Under the pieces are notes generated by a model, which saw only the letters and a program-made list of their open reading frames with translations, did no database searches and was not told the DNA's origin. Of a DNA stretch of 64,000 bases, positions 22,501-37,500 are shown one piece after another (the first letter of the stretch is position 1; the number at the start of each line of letters is the position of its first letter). The DNA is from Hermatobates lingyangjiaoensis. Taxonomy: Eukaryota; Arthropoda; Insecta; Hemiptera; Hermatobatidae. Made by a program: the position numbers and the translations under genes. The stretch is from positions 2,381,001-2,445,000 of the forward strand of contig JAPFBL010000003.1 of NCBI GenBank assembly GCA_026182355.1, written 5' to 3'.

Positions 22501-25500
22501 AGACAACAGTGTAACTTCAAATTCAATAAAACCAATAACGCGAAGGAGTATCTATGTGAAGAGGTTGAAGTCCAGGTCAATACATATTAATCAAGAGGGA
22601 CTGTGCAACCTCAACTGCTATTTACAAGAAGACAAAGGCTACTTTGCCTAGAAGGCTAACAAGAGATTCAAGAAAAGTAAAATTAATATCAACAGTATAC
22701 AATAGACAAAACCAATACCCAACCACCACAAAAAAGAGGAACGAAAAGGAAATCAGGAGTTCACTGCAAAGTGGGGCTCATGTTTTCAACCTATTTCCTT
22801 ATCTCAAAGAGGGACTGTGCAACCTCTATACCTATTGGTGGAATAACAGGCTTCGCGAGGTAGCGAATGACTGGGCCCTTCTAACAACCGCATACTTAGA
22901 CTTGTCTAGACCTACAATATTCTCAATCCCTATTGGTCACTATCTAAACAAATATATATATATATCACTCTTTATATATTGTGACATTCTTAACTGAAGA
23001 AGACTACCTGCTTGAGAGGCAAACAAGACAATTGGAAAATAATGGAAATAGAGTTGCTATTTGACTCTCAAGTGAAATTCTTCTCCGATGTTGTGGTTAT
23101 TTTCTGTTCACTTTTTTTCTAATATTTGGCTTGTTTTCCTGATTATTGTTTCATTATTTATTATTTATTTACTATTTGAATATAAATGATAACGGTGAGA
23201 GTCAAAATATAGAAGTAAGTTTTTTCCACCGTACGATTTTACAATGCGGTACTATATAAATCATAGAATAGTATCATATTTATATCACCAATTAAATATA
23301 CATTAACAGACGAATTTGAATATTTTTGGTTTAACAGACCCGTGACAAAGTTTAAATAAAAAGAAACTTCGGCACTTGAAAGTTTGGTTTCATTCTGGCA
23401 AATCTACTGTCTTTTACGAATTAGATATATAAGAAGATTTCACAATACAGTTGAAATAAAAACTGACTTATAAACAACAGCAGAATTCAAATATAGCATT
23501 AACATCTTTCGGTCAAGAAACTGGTGTGGGGAGGGTCAGACAATTCATTGAGAGACTGTCGAATGATCTTAGTCCCATTTCTGAATGGAACGTAGTTTCT
23601 TTGTGAATACTGAATCAGAAGATAAGTATCAAGGACTAATTGTAATTGTTAAGGTGGAATTGAGACTGTCTTCTGGTGACTATTATTTAAAAATCTTTAT
23701 ACAAACTCTGGGATCATTTAGGAATCCAGTTGTAGAATGGCTTTAATATAATTGATGTAGTGACCACTCTAAAATAGTTTTAAATTTGTGAATATATTTT
23801 GATTAAGTATTCGTAAAAGGTAATCGAATTTAATGCAGAGATTTTTTACTGTAGCTACTATAAGTTGCCCTAGTTGATTATCTTGAGTAGTTGTTTTTCA
23901 GTGTCTTAACTTATCTTAATAGATAAGAAACTATATACTTGTCCTCTGCACTAGTAAAAAAAATCATATATTTTCTCAAATCTAATGACTTCTGAATATT
24001 GCATTTTATCAATAAATCATTCTAACTTTTGATAAAGTCATATGATGAGTATTTATATATATGGCCTAAACGTTATTGATGTATAGTCTAAACTTTAAAA
24101 TATAATATATATATATTATTATCTTGTTATTGTTGAATGGAATCAGTGTTATTAAATTTATTTTTTTTTTATTGGATTTAGTTGGATAGTCCATAATTCA
24201 ATGTGGGAATAACAAATTTTCATCCCCCCCCCCCCCCCTGTTAAAATTATTTTGAGAAAATTATTTTATCATATTTTTATTGAAACATAAAGAAAGTATG
24301 TAAGTAATAAAAAATGAGCTCAAAGGAAGTAGTTCTTAATATAATGGTTCTAAATATATCAAATCAGAGAACAAAAATTACTTAGAAAGAAAACACAGAT
24401 ATTGTAAATAACTGACTCACTCGAAAGACACATAGATAAATAATGGACATGACTCGAGAGGCATAGATAAATAACTGACTCACTCACATAGATAAATAAT
24501 GGACACGACTCGAGAGGCATAGATAAATAACTGATTCACTCGTAAGACACAGATAAATAATGGACACGAGTCGAGAGGCATAGAAGATAAATAACTGACT
24601 TAACTCGTGTCAGTATTTCGACATTCGTCGTCACCAGAAGACTAATAATGAAATATAGGTTATAAAAGTATTGCATTCAGTCAAAATCTGTATGGTGTTT
24701 GTAACAAAAATACATATTTTTTGAGCTCTCCTGAGTTGGTATAACAGAATAAGTTTGCAAATATTAATGGAATTGGAGAAAAGTTTAAAACACTATTCTG
24801 TGTTTTTTTAAGCTACTAGTATACCAATCATCATTAATTTACTTTGTAATTCCTCTGTTATTGACTTAGGTTGCGTACATCTAAATCTGTGAAATTTGTT
24901 AGTGATAAAATACACATACACATTGATAGCAGAATATTACTAATTAGCAAAAATTATTAAGATATTTTTGATTTTGAATAGTGAAGATAGAAATATCAAA
25001 CTATAAAAAGGACACCTGATCCATTACAAATTGTATTCTCTGCAACCTTTATTTGTGTTATTTTTCTATGTAACATTACCAGAGTCCTCCAATCGTAAAA
25101 ATCCCTTATACTTGTATAATTGGCATTTATTTACTATTCTTATTCACCTCTCAGTGATGTTGATATTCATACCCAGTAGGCTTTCTAAACAGTAAGATTT
25201 AATAAGGTTTCATTCGTTTAGATTTCTTTTCATTGGTTAAATTAAGAACTAAAATAAATAGTAATTGTTAAAAATACTTTTTTTGATTTCATAAATTCAT
25301 AGATAGCCTTTTTAATATATTAATAAAAATTGCATTAATTTTAATTAATAGGTTAATTCTAACAATTGTCATTCATTCGTAATTTGGTGCATATACTCAC
25401 AATAGAATGTAGTCTGATAGTTTAGAAAAGAGTATAACAGTATCATAAACAATTATCCATTCCGTTCCATGTACGATTTCATTATAATATATTTAGATTA

Positions 25501-28500
25501 GTAACAATATTCTTACTATTTGTTCGTTATTAGCAAAATTTATGTGGCTAAATTAAAATAAATAATGAAATTAAATTAACTGTCAATGAGTTTGATAGTA
25601 CGTTTTTAGTGATGCTGAGTTTTAACCACTCGATATTTTTATGTTAATTGAAGAATTTTGAGGTATTTTTCTAAAAGTTGAGTGTGGCATTGTATTTAAG
25701 GAAGTGGGGCATTTTCTGTCTTTCAGCTCCTAACACGTTGAACAATTGCTTTCAGGTGCAATGGAGAACTGGGGACTTGTGACTTATCGGCAGTCTTACC
25801 TACTAGTGGACAAGGAAAACACGAGTGCTTCCAGAAAACAAATGATAGCCTTGATTGTGGGACACGAGTTGGCTCACCAGTGGTTTGGCAATCTAGTTAC
25901 CATGGTATGAATTTTTTAAAATTTAATTTATATTTGGTTATTTGAAGAGTAAAATGAACAAATGTTATGTAGCGGCACTATGAGTGGTAGAAGTTAATTT
26001 TGTTTCTGAAATGTGCATTCAATTGATAAAGAGGCATATTATTAAAAACGAAAATCATATACCCTTTCACAATCATCGGTTCACAAAGAATTAAGCTATC
26101 TTAGACTGGTAGTTTCAGATTCATTATATGTGATTTTATGAAACAACTTCAAGTGTTGGGGTAGGTTAGGTTGTAAAGGCTGCCCCACAAGGGAGAACAC
26201 ACACAGGCTGAGCCCAACATTGGCCCTTTGTGATACCGTACAATGAAGATTGATTGACTTACCAGTCCAGAGGCAAAAATATATTATCTACCATAACCAA
26301 ATAAAATTAAAATAAGTTTAAAACAATATGAATAAGTATATCAAAAAATCACATTTTATTGGTGACATTTCAGCTATCCAAAGGTGCGTTCAAAGAACAG
26401 AGGTAGCTGTCATAGTTGGTTGATGTGTACATTATGTAATCACCTCATTTTCGCTAAGCTTTATCCACAAATTTTATATTAGAAACTTAATTTCTAAGAA
26501 AGTGATTTATGAAATACAATTATGTACAGCCAATTTTTAAAATCAATTATTATCAAAACTAAGAGGATGTTTAAATTACTCATATTTAATTTTGTATGCA
26601 ATATGTATTGAATTACTTAATAAACTAATGTGGTGTTATTATTGTTATGTATAATAACTGATATGATGGCTGAATATGAATTTTTCAAAGACATAAAAGT
26701 GGTAAATAGTAAAAGTGGTTTCCATACCTTAAATCTCATTTATGATGATAACAATAAGAGGTATGTTACATAAAGATGCTCTGTCCAAGTACCTTCGTGG
26801 GGCATTGCTGAATTATGAAACTGTGGACTTAACTTGTAGTATTGATTTGATGGGCCACTACCTTTTCAGTTTAAGATTTCTTACTCTAATGTATGATACT
26901 AATACTAATAGCTTAGCTAGATTTTATTTTAATTATGACAAGCAAATGTTATCGAATTTGTGAAGTTATGGTTAAATATTTATTTTTACTGGTTTTACTT
27001 TTCTATGAGATTGGGTTCTGTCACAATTGAAATCCCACGGTGATTTCAGCACCATAGTCTTCCCACCAGAGAGTTGATACATAACTCTTGGTTCTCCCTT
27101 GGTGTACACTTAATACAGCAGTCTACCAGCTCTGTAAAGGTTTACAAAGGAAGGCCGTAATCCGGACAAAGGTGGATGCATGACCATGCTAGTAATACCT
27201 ATGTCGAAAGTAGAGACATTTTTTAATTTCCCTAAGAGTTAAAAATATGTCAACTATATAGAGATGACTCTTCTCTCTCCCAGTCTCATGTGCCTTAATG
27301 AGGTAGTGGTTGATGATATACTTAAAAGGTCAGATTTTGTCTTTTACTCCGATGTGATAGATTCGTCTGTAACACATCATACAGCTCACGTCTGCAATAC
27401 TCAAACAGCTGTTTTATTGGTAGTGTTGATCAGAAGTTAAAAATATTTAAGTGACTATCATTTGTTGTATTTGCACCTATAGACGTGTCTCAGATTTCAG
27501 TTGGATTTTTTTTCACTTTGAATTATAATTATTTGAATCCGTCTTACATCATATGTTGTCTTTCGTTTTCGATCGACTTTAGACTCTGCCCATCTTCAAG
27601 AACTACTTAAAAGAGTTTCCGTTTTTGAATAGTGATTCTGGATCTTAAGATAACAACTAGGTAGTAAGACGTTTTTAATATTGATATTTATGATAGCTTC
27701 AGTAACATTAAAAATCTTTTTTCACTTTCATCCTCTCTACACTGGAGAATGAAATACACTCTTATGCATACATATACCCTCTCTTGAATGATTTGCGTTT
27801 ATTACGGTGAATATGGTTTAGTTTTAACTAGTGTTAGGACGATTCTTAATTTTTTCCGATTCTGGTGCCAAGTAAGATTCCAGGAAAATATTGAGTAATC
27901 CTTTCGTATACCAAGTACGATTCCGATTCCTGCTTAGGTTCAACCTGTATGTTTTCACCAACTCAACTATTTTAATTCATTTTTGTGTTGACCTTATTTG
28001 TTCAATGAATAACAAATGGTAGGAAAATTGTAAATGAAACTGCATTAACAAACGTATGAATAGTGAGTAGCCAGAATATTTTAGGAAATGATATTCAAAA
28101 TCAATCTGAATAAATTTTCTCTAAAAACGTCTGGAAAATAATGAGTAAGTTAGAATAATCATCATAAAATTAATAATATATATAATACATTATATTGCTT
28201 TCTTAAGTGGGTCAGTAGTCACACCTATGGTTAATTGTATATTTTTATTAATATTCCAGGTATTGTAGAATGTTATTTAAAATATTTTCCACTTTATGAC
28301 AAAAATAAGTTAGGTTTTAATTAAATTAAATGTTTTTGATGATATAAAAAAGTTATAGATAAATTTTTGTAGTACTATTTGTGAATCAACTGAATACAAA
28401 AAATTGCTAATTAATAGAACTAATTAATAAATAACATTCCTTCATCTATAGTTAACATTAATTATTATTACCCATTTATTAACCTTAAATTACCTGAGTG

Positions 28501-31500
28501 AGTTAAGAAAGTATGAAAAATGTTCATGCTTTTTAAAAGAGACAACAGTATTGAAAGGGTCTGAATGGCATCCCTAATTTGACTTCTTATCCATAATTGA
28601 ACCCTGTGATTAATATATTACGATGATGAAACATCAGTATTTAGCCTGTATCTGCCATCATTCAATTTCGTTTTGGTGAATAAAGAGTTGCTCTTAAGCT
28701 AAACCTTTCACTTTCAATGTATTTGTGAGACGGGGGGTTGTTCAAGTACTTCTTTGACACAGCTGACAAATTTGAAAAATTGTTCTGGTTCAACACCATA
28801 AAAGAAGACACCCTGTCGAATCATTTTAACTTTTTTATGCTTGGACATTTCAAACTTGATTTCATTCTCCAGTGCTCTTTCATTTTTATCATGCTCAGTT
28901 ATTATAGTGGGAAAATCTTTCTAACTTTCGATGCTTGTACTGAGTCTTTTTCTTGAATTATGGCAAGAATTGGTTGGAACTAAAGTATTTAGCCAGAAAT
29001 TGCCTGACTCAGTTCAGAAATAATAAAAAATGTGTATCAAAATCAATTTGAATAAATATGATTCATATAGTCAGGAAAAATAATGAATGAGTTAGAATAA
29101 CCATATTAAAAAAAAGAATATGTGTACTACATTATATATTTTATGTAAAAAAGTCCGTGTTTTTATCCTCTGTGACTACTTTTACATCTTCAGAAAGATC
29201 TGAATGTGACGAATCTGAAGTAGTCAAGAAGATGGTTTTATTTTTTATTATTAAATTTATACCTTCAAGTAAACAATTGTGTAACTTTTCAAGCTGGTTG
29301 TCTTGTTGATCATATAGAAAGGTTGATTTGTAAAGCGGGTATAAATATGTTTCCATAAGCACATTTCTGTTGTTAAAATATATGGGAAATCTGACAGAAG
29401 TTTTCCAAGCTGAAAAGTTGACTCTAGTCCAATGAACAATCCCTTTGCTTCTCCTTTCTCAAAGATTTTACAAATAACTTTCGTGTTTGGTACATTTGAA
29501 GATGCAAAAGCCTTCCTTACACTTAAATAATTGATCGAGTTCACAAAGTATGTATGTGACGGAATAAGCAAACTCATTAAGATTATCTTTGAAGTAATTA
29601 ACTTCTTGTACATCATATTAAATATGTTATAAAAAATTCTAGGACGTTTTTATTATAAATTTTTGACAGTATTAATCATTACAGTTAAATTAACTTAAAA
29701 ATTTAAGAGAATCGTAATGAAAGAATTGAAAATCTAGCGTATTTATTTAAATATGCGTTTCCCATTCCTCCAAAACTACATGATTCTTGCGATTAACGTT
29801 TCCGATTCCGATTAATCTTCCCAACACTAGTTTAAACCTATGACTTGGTAGGCCTTAGTTGATTGCTCCTATTCCAGTGCTTTTCAACCTTTTTGCAGCC
29901 GCGGATCCCCCGAGGAGCTTATTTATTCTTGCGGATCCCCTTGTACATAAATATACATATATATATACGTTTTTTTAATGAAATAAAAACGGCTTATAAA
30001 CATAAAAAAAAAACAATACAGTACTATCTGAATTTTTTTTTTCAAGAGATTTACAAATTAATGTAAAATTTGTCCTTGGTGATTTTTGACCAGAACTGGA
30101 AAGTTTGGCCTGGTTTTAGAAAGACATACACGCATCTCTTCTTCAAGTGCTAGTAGTTTATTTCTTTTCTCACTTTTAATGTTCGTCATAGTGGAAAATC
30201 CTATTTCACACAGGTATGATGTAGAAAACTGTAGGAGAATGCGCAGAGCCTTATTCGAGATTGATGGATATTCTTTTGCAGTTAAAATCCAAAATGAGTC
30301 CAGATCAAGAAGTAAACAATCAGAGCGTCACGTATTGGCTAAATTAAATGTTTCAATTAAATGACGTAGGTCGTCATCATAACTGAACTGGCCGACTCAA
30401 ATTTTGGCTCGCAGTTCTTCCCTAACGTTACCGAAAGTTGCTGGTTTTAGATGTGAACGACGAGTTATCTTGATAAGATGCACTAATTACATTGATAGTG
30501 TGCTACTGTACTTACATTGATGTGTACACATTGATAATACATTAATTGCACATTGTGAATCTGTAGGTCTTGCGGATCCCCTGGGTAAACGTCACGGATC
30601 ACCAGGGATCCGCGGATCACAGGTTGAAAACCACTGTCCTATTCTAAAATGCGATACATTTATCTATACTATTGGTCATGTTGTTTCGCATGGACCTACC
30701 AGATTAGGTTTCAGTAGATGATAGCAAGAGAACTTACCTATGTTTTGATAGATTTTCTTGTTTCTGTTGACGGAATGTTTTAGATGTATTAAATAATCCT
30801 ATAATGTTCAAAAGTGGGCAGTGAATTTCAGATTTGTATTGTAAATAACTTGAATTATGAGAATTTTCTTGTGATTTTAGAAAAAAATTATTTTCTATGA
30901 CTGTTGTAGGAATGGTGGACTCATCTATGGCTGAATGAAGGATATGCTACGTTTGTTGAAAATCTCTGCGTTGCCCATTTGTTTCCTGAATACGACATAT
31001 GGACTCAATTTGTCTTCGATATGTACATCAAGGCACTGGAACTGGACTGCTTGAAAAATAGTCACCCAATCGAGGTAAGCGGCAAGTCTTAATCAAGCAT
31101 TCTTGAAGGTGCACGTTTTTGTATATTGTTATGAATTATGTGTATGTTTTATTCGTTTTTATTTTATTAAGAAGTTAATATGAAATACTTTTTTTTTACA
31201 ACGTTAAGTTAAATGTTAATGTTTTTTCTTAACACTGTAGCTTTTCTAACAAATATCCAAAATCCAAGCAAATTGTTATCCCTCATCCCTAAAATAGTTT
31301 CATATGTTTCTCAAATTTTTCTGTTTTTCCTACCTTTTTATACCTTGTCAAAAGTAGTAGATATTCATTATTCTAGCACACTCGTATAACTAAATAAAAA
31401 ATAATAATCTGAAGTTTTGTACGCTTAACTTCAGTATAAGTAAAAGATATTTTTTTACTGATAACCAAAACTTAAATTAATTTTTTTGTCATACTACATT

Positions 31501-34500
31501 TTTCCAATTTTAATGAAAATTAATTGTCATGTTTGTTTATAACACTTAGCGAACATTCGAAAGGAATGTTTCTATTGAATGACATGGATTCAGTAGTGGA
31601 ATGAAATAGTTAACATTTGCAGTAATTTAAATCCTGTGAATTATTAAATGAAACTATTAATAATATAAACAGGTAAGGAACCTTAACTAATAAATAAGGT
31701 GCTCTTCCAACAACATTGAATGATTTAACTAATCAAATAACTAAATGTATGTGAAGAAATTAGCGGTATTTTATGTATTGTCAGTGGGTGCAGCAGAGTT
31801 CAAGTAGTTAGTTATATAAGTCAATTATTTGTCTTAATCACTCCAAAGAGATAATGTAAAATAATCAATTAAAAGAAATATAGACATTTGTTCTATTTTG
31901 ATTCTTTTTATAATACAAGCTATTTTAAATTATGTGTAATGTAATTTGGAAATATGAATTATTTTAATTTATATACGAGGGTCGTCCAGAAAATAAGTTC
32001 CGTTTTGGTCTGTAGGGCGGTAGGAGTGGTTTTTGCCAAATCCGGCAACACTGCTCGAAAGAGGAGAGGTGGGGGAATAGAATGAGAGGTGGGGGACCTC
32101 AGTCGGTCAATTACCAACGTCAGGGCAGGTAGTTGAAATGGAGCCCTCCATGTCACGTCCCGCCACCTCGATCCCGTTCCCTCTCGAGTTGTTTTGCGCT
32201 GAGTGATTCAATTTCTTTATGCACAGGGTTTCAAATCAGTTCAAATTCACGAACAGCTCATTTCTGTTTATGGAGAAGGTGTAATGAGTGAATCAATGGT
32301 GAGGAGATGGGTACGTGAATTTAAGGAGGGAAGACATTCACTTGAGGATGAAAGTGGGAGAGGCAGACCCTCAGGTGTGACGGACGAAATTGTCGCAGCA
32401 ATCGACAATGCAATTCGCAAAGATCGTCGTTCAACCCTGGATGAACTCCACCTGAGTTTCCCAGACATCTCACGATCCCTCATCCATGAGATCGTCTCGG
32501 AAAAACTTGACTTTCGGAAAGTTTCCGCCCGGTGGGTCCCTAGAGAGCTGAATGTCTTCCCGCCTTAAATTCACGTACCCATCTCCTCACCATTGATTCA
32601 CTCATTACACCTTCTCCATAAACAGAAATGAGCTGTTCGTGAATTTGAACTGATTTGAAACCCTGTGCATAAAGAAATTGAATCACTCAGCGCAAAACAA
32701 CTCGAGAGGGAACGGGATCGAGGTGGCGGGACGTGACATGGAGGGCTCCATTTCAACTACCTGCCCTGACGTTGGTAATTGACCGACTGAGGTCCCCCAC
32801 CTCTCATTCTATTCCCCCACCTCTCCTCTTTCGACCAGTGTTGCCGGATTTGGCAAAAACCACTCCTACCGCCCTACAGACCAAAACGGAACTTATTTTC
32901 TGGACGACCCTCGTATTATAAAAAACTTAATACCAATTATTTTAATTTGGTAATGCATTATTGTTCTAATTTTTGATAAGCAATTTACTTCTTATAATAT
33001 ATTCTTATAAGTGTACTTGTTTAAACTTTTGAGAGTTAATAAGATCAAAGTAAACAACCTATAATTGACTTTAGTGATACTTAATTGAGCCGTTTATTTT
33101 GAAAGTGGCCTAATTCCATTTTCCAAAAAAATTTAGCTAGCTATTTAAATAATTACATTTTTACGTTATCTTTACCTTTTGCAGCAAATTGTACAAAATT
33201 TATTTAAAATTACTAAGTTTTTTTATAACAAAAATTAGATGATAAATAAAATGACAATATTTTTAAATTTTGTAAAACGCAAACCCTTAAATATCTCGAT
33301 TTTAACATAAATGGAATTAGGCCACTTTCAAAATAAGCGGCTCAATTGTTTTCCTATTTTATGTTATTCTACCCTTTTCAATAACCCAAAATGTATGACA
33401 TTTTTATCATGGACTAGTCATGTAAAGGTGAATATTAACTGCAAAACAATAGGGTGATTTTCCCTCAAAGGACTGTATGAATGTTACCAATTTCTTCCAG
33501 ATTAGTCAAACGGTTAGACTTGGATGGAGTGTTTATATATTGGATACATACGTATGTCCACTCATCCAAACTAATACTAAAAATATGAAAAATGGACTCA
33601 ACGGATCTCAAAACGTGCAAATCCGTGAAAATCCCAAAATCAATTTTTTTTTAAATCACTATACTTTGCTTACAGTTTGATACTGTTTTCTGGAAACGAA
33701 ATAATAAAATGAATAGAATAGCCTGTTCTGCATGAGTTATTCTTAATAATAATTTTAACTGATATCCTTTAGTTATATATTTTATATTTACTATTTTAAT
33801 ATCAAATAATAATTTATGTTAATTTCTTTTTTTTTCACTCATTGTGATGTTTTACTGTATACGAAATAAAAATTGTTTATTAACCACTCTTTCATCAATG
33901 TTCAAGTTCGTCACAGTTTTTCACTGTTGTTTTCAGAATGAAGTCGACCTTATGTCCAACGAAGTGTTCAAAGTAGCAAGGATATATTAATGTGACTTAC
34001 TAAGGGAAGGAGAGTATCCATTTTCTTAACAGATTAGATATGTTATATTAACAAAATTACAATACAATTTAGAAGCAGATAAAATTGTCTATAATTAAAA
34101 CAATATATAAAGTACATAATTTCTCTATTTTTTTCATAGGTTCCTGTTGGTCATCCTTCTGAAATAGATGAAATATTCGATGATATTTCATACAACAAAG
34201 GTGCTTCTGTCATACGGATGCTTCACAGATACATTGGTGACAATGTAAGTTTTTCTGTTTTAAAAGTAATTTTTGATAAGTATTTAAATTTTTTACTTTT
34301 TACTTCTACAGAAGGCTAAATTTTGCGCCCCCATAATGGAACAAATTTATTTTTGTATCGTTTATACCTAACTTCTGTCACTTTTACTAACTTTAGTCTG
34401 GACCCAGTTGAAAGTTTATATTTCTCTTTTATTTCACTATTCATGCTTCGTCAGGAAATACACATCAATCTATCAATAAAAAAACCATCATATTGATATA

Positions 34501-37500
34501 TTAATTATGAACAAGTTCTTTGAGAACGAGTTACATTAAATGTTTAATTTATCATTGTCCTGATTCCTCTAATCTATATAAAATTAGTAGTAACTTTTGT
34601 GTGAGCTACTTAATTACTGATTGTTTTTACTTCTTTTACATTAGCTTTGCGAGTGACATTTATTCTTGTAACCCAGCAAAATCTCCTTAATCGCGACTTA
34701 TACTTAATACTTAGGTCCTTTCAAATGTAATCATATATAATTGTTTATTTCATAATGCTTTCTTCTGCGTTAAAGTTGATTTTAAAAAAAAAGGTAAATA
34801 TTGGATTTTAAAGTTTGAATTGAAGTAGTAAAGTGAGACTGAGAGTGATTTTATTTTCCGCTATTTTTATTGTCGAGACAATATTATTTGTACATATTCA
34901 AAAGAACATTTCAATTTGTTTACATTAAGACCCACCAGTCTCTGATGTTCAACTTTTTAAAATAATGTGATTAATTATTAAGATTATACAAATGACTTAT
35001 CATGTGTAATTTATAATGAACAGTCAATTTCACATGCCGGTGTTCTTTGAAATAAGGAGTCAAATATAATGTGTTTATTACAAAATCATACTGTTTATTA
35101 CTATAAAAGAATAGCTAAAAATAATATGTGACTGGAATATATTAATTATTGGTTCGGGATTAGTATTTGATTTTAGTTTTTGATTGGCTTTGAATGAAGA
35201 ACTAATGAACTGATCTTATTGTTTTTAGGACTTCCGGTTAGGTATGAATAAGTACCTAACACGTCATACATATGCTAACACATTCACTGAAGACCTTTGG
35301 GCAGCTTTGGAGGAGATGTCAAAGAAGCCTGTGCGTGCGGTTATGTCAACGTGGACCAAGCAGAAGGGCTTCCCTTTGATACGAGTGACTGAGAACCGTC
35401 AGGTGGGGAATAACAGAGTTCTTACCATCACTCAGGAAAAGTTTCCCGCAGATCCTCTTTCAAACAAAGGTTCTCTTTTGTTAGTGTTTTTCTATCTTTA
35501 GTTTAGGTACTGTATTTTACGATATGAAGGTTGAACATCCTCTGTGCATAATTACAGTTCTTCATACAGAGTGAGGTTAGTGATAGGGAAGTAGATGTAT
35601 TAGTACATTGTAAAGATTATTGTATGGTTTACATTATTATAAGACCCTACGTCCCAGAGCTAACTCAGTTAAATTTAGTTAACTATTTAGTTAACCATAA
35701 TAAGTCATAACGAAATATTAATTGACATGTGATTCATTGTGGTAATATAGTTTTAGTTTCTGTATGTCTTGTTAGCCTAATTTACACTATAATGTTGTTC
35801 TCATATATTATCATTGTAACTCTTAAGTTTTGTATAACCTGTTCGTTTTATTACCGGTTATTTTGTTTTATAACGGGTCATAAATTTGCCATGCTGCTTA
35901 TGTCAGCAAAAGACCGAAATGTTTTGGTTCATGATTACGAGTTATATTGCGATTATTTATGGTTACAAATAAAATCTGATTAGGAAGTAGAGAGATGTAT
36001 GGAATGTTGCACCTAATGCCTCTTTCAATAAATATTTTGTAATAAGATATTATTGAGTGTTAATTGAAATATAAAGGAATTAATAATATTTTACAGTTTA
36101 TTATATTTTACAAAAATGAATATATTTGACAATTAATACTTTTTATTTAAAAAGAATTAATAAGTTTCAATTATGAGTACTGTTTATAATGTGATAAAGA
36201 AAAATTTTTTATTCAAAGAAAAATTGTATCCTAATATTTTAAGCACAATTAGAAAATAATTTTTCTACTTTGCATTAACCATTAACCTAAATAAAACTCT
36301 TTTAACATTATGTAGTAGGTTTTCTAGTATTGTGCCAATGTTCATATCCATGTTGAATGTACCAGTTCCCAGTAGATGATCAGAGTTAAACAATATTGTG
36401 ATTGGTTACCTCTTGTAGAGCCTTGGCTTACCCACAGCTCATGAGTGTCGAACCAAAAACTTTAGACACCTTCGCTCCTTATATATACTTATACACATAA
36501 GGTGTAATGTCTATAAGTATAGGTATTCGACAGAAAGAGTATTATTGCCATTAACTATTTCTGAGCTACTGTGCAGGTTTATTTATCTCCTTCATAACAA
36601 GGTCCACGTGCTGGCAAAGTTGGGTTTACTGCAGTGAATATAAACTTGTCCATCGACTGGTCTTATCTTATTTACTGTTTCCTTGTAAATCTTAAGATAT
36701 TACAGTTATTTCTTTTGTCCATTTTCCCTCCAAATCAAGCAATTGCGAACTTCCACTTCTATCTCGTCCTGTATATATATTGAACATGTATTAATACTTA
36801 GAAGTCTTCATGGAAGGATCAGAGGGAGAAACAATGATAAAGTTACCTAAGTGTCATTGCTATAATTTATTATCTACCTCTAAAAAAAAAAGAAAAATGC
36901 CTGGTAGGTATAAGGAATAAAAAACTATGGACGAGATATTACTGTAAGATTATGTCCAACTGTAATACTTTTTTTGTAACTACTCTACTTTCAAAAAGAA
37001 AAAAAATCAATGTGTGAAAACTTTTATTATGAACTTTGTTTAGTAGGCATACGAAAAGTGTATTCTTTAACCCTTACACTGTGTGGATTTTCTCAAATTA
37101 AAAAGTGATGCTAAAACAAAAGCAATAGTAAAAATGTATAAATACCGAATATATTTCCTCTAATAGATGGGCAAATTTAGTTTAAATGTTAACTTATTCC
37201 TTTTAGAATTGATAAATATGACATAACGGCTCCCTGTTTTCACCAAGCATTCAGGAACCTAACAGTAGCCTCTCATATAAAAAAATATATTGCATTTTAG
37301 ATTCGTTTTATTAAATCTAGATTTATAGTTTTTACGATTATATCTATATAAGTCTTATTTATTTATATTTTTTACAGTAGGCTGTATAAGTACATTGAAT
37401 TTAGTTGTATATCTTTGCTAGTGTTTATAGTGTGTGTATAAGTTACCAGATCGAAATTAGTGATCAGGTCATCTAGTGAATTAGAATATATCGCCCTTAA

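Noticed and set aside
26742..26963. 73-codon frame in NPEPPS intron 5
   Set aside because: No motif, no splice support, and such lengths are expected by chance here.
30086..30364. 92-codon + strand open frame
   Set aside because: It lies antisense to the hAT transposase C-terminus, which explains the conservation-like composition.
32138..32206. Upstream ATG as the mariner transposase start
   Set aside because: Its frame ends in TGA right where the transposase frame begins. A one-base shift separates them.
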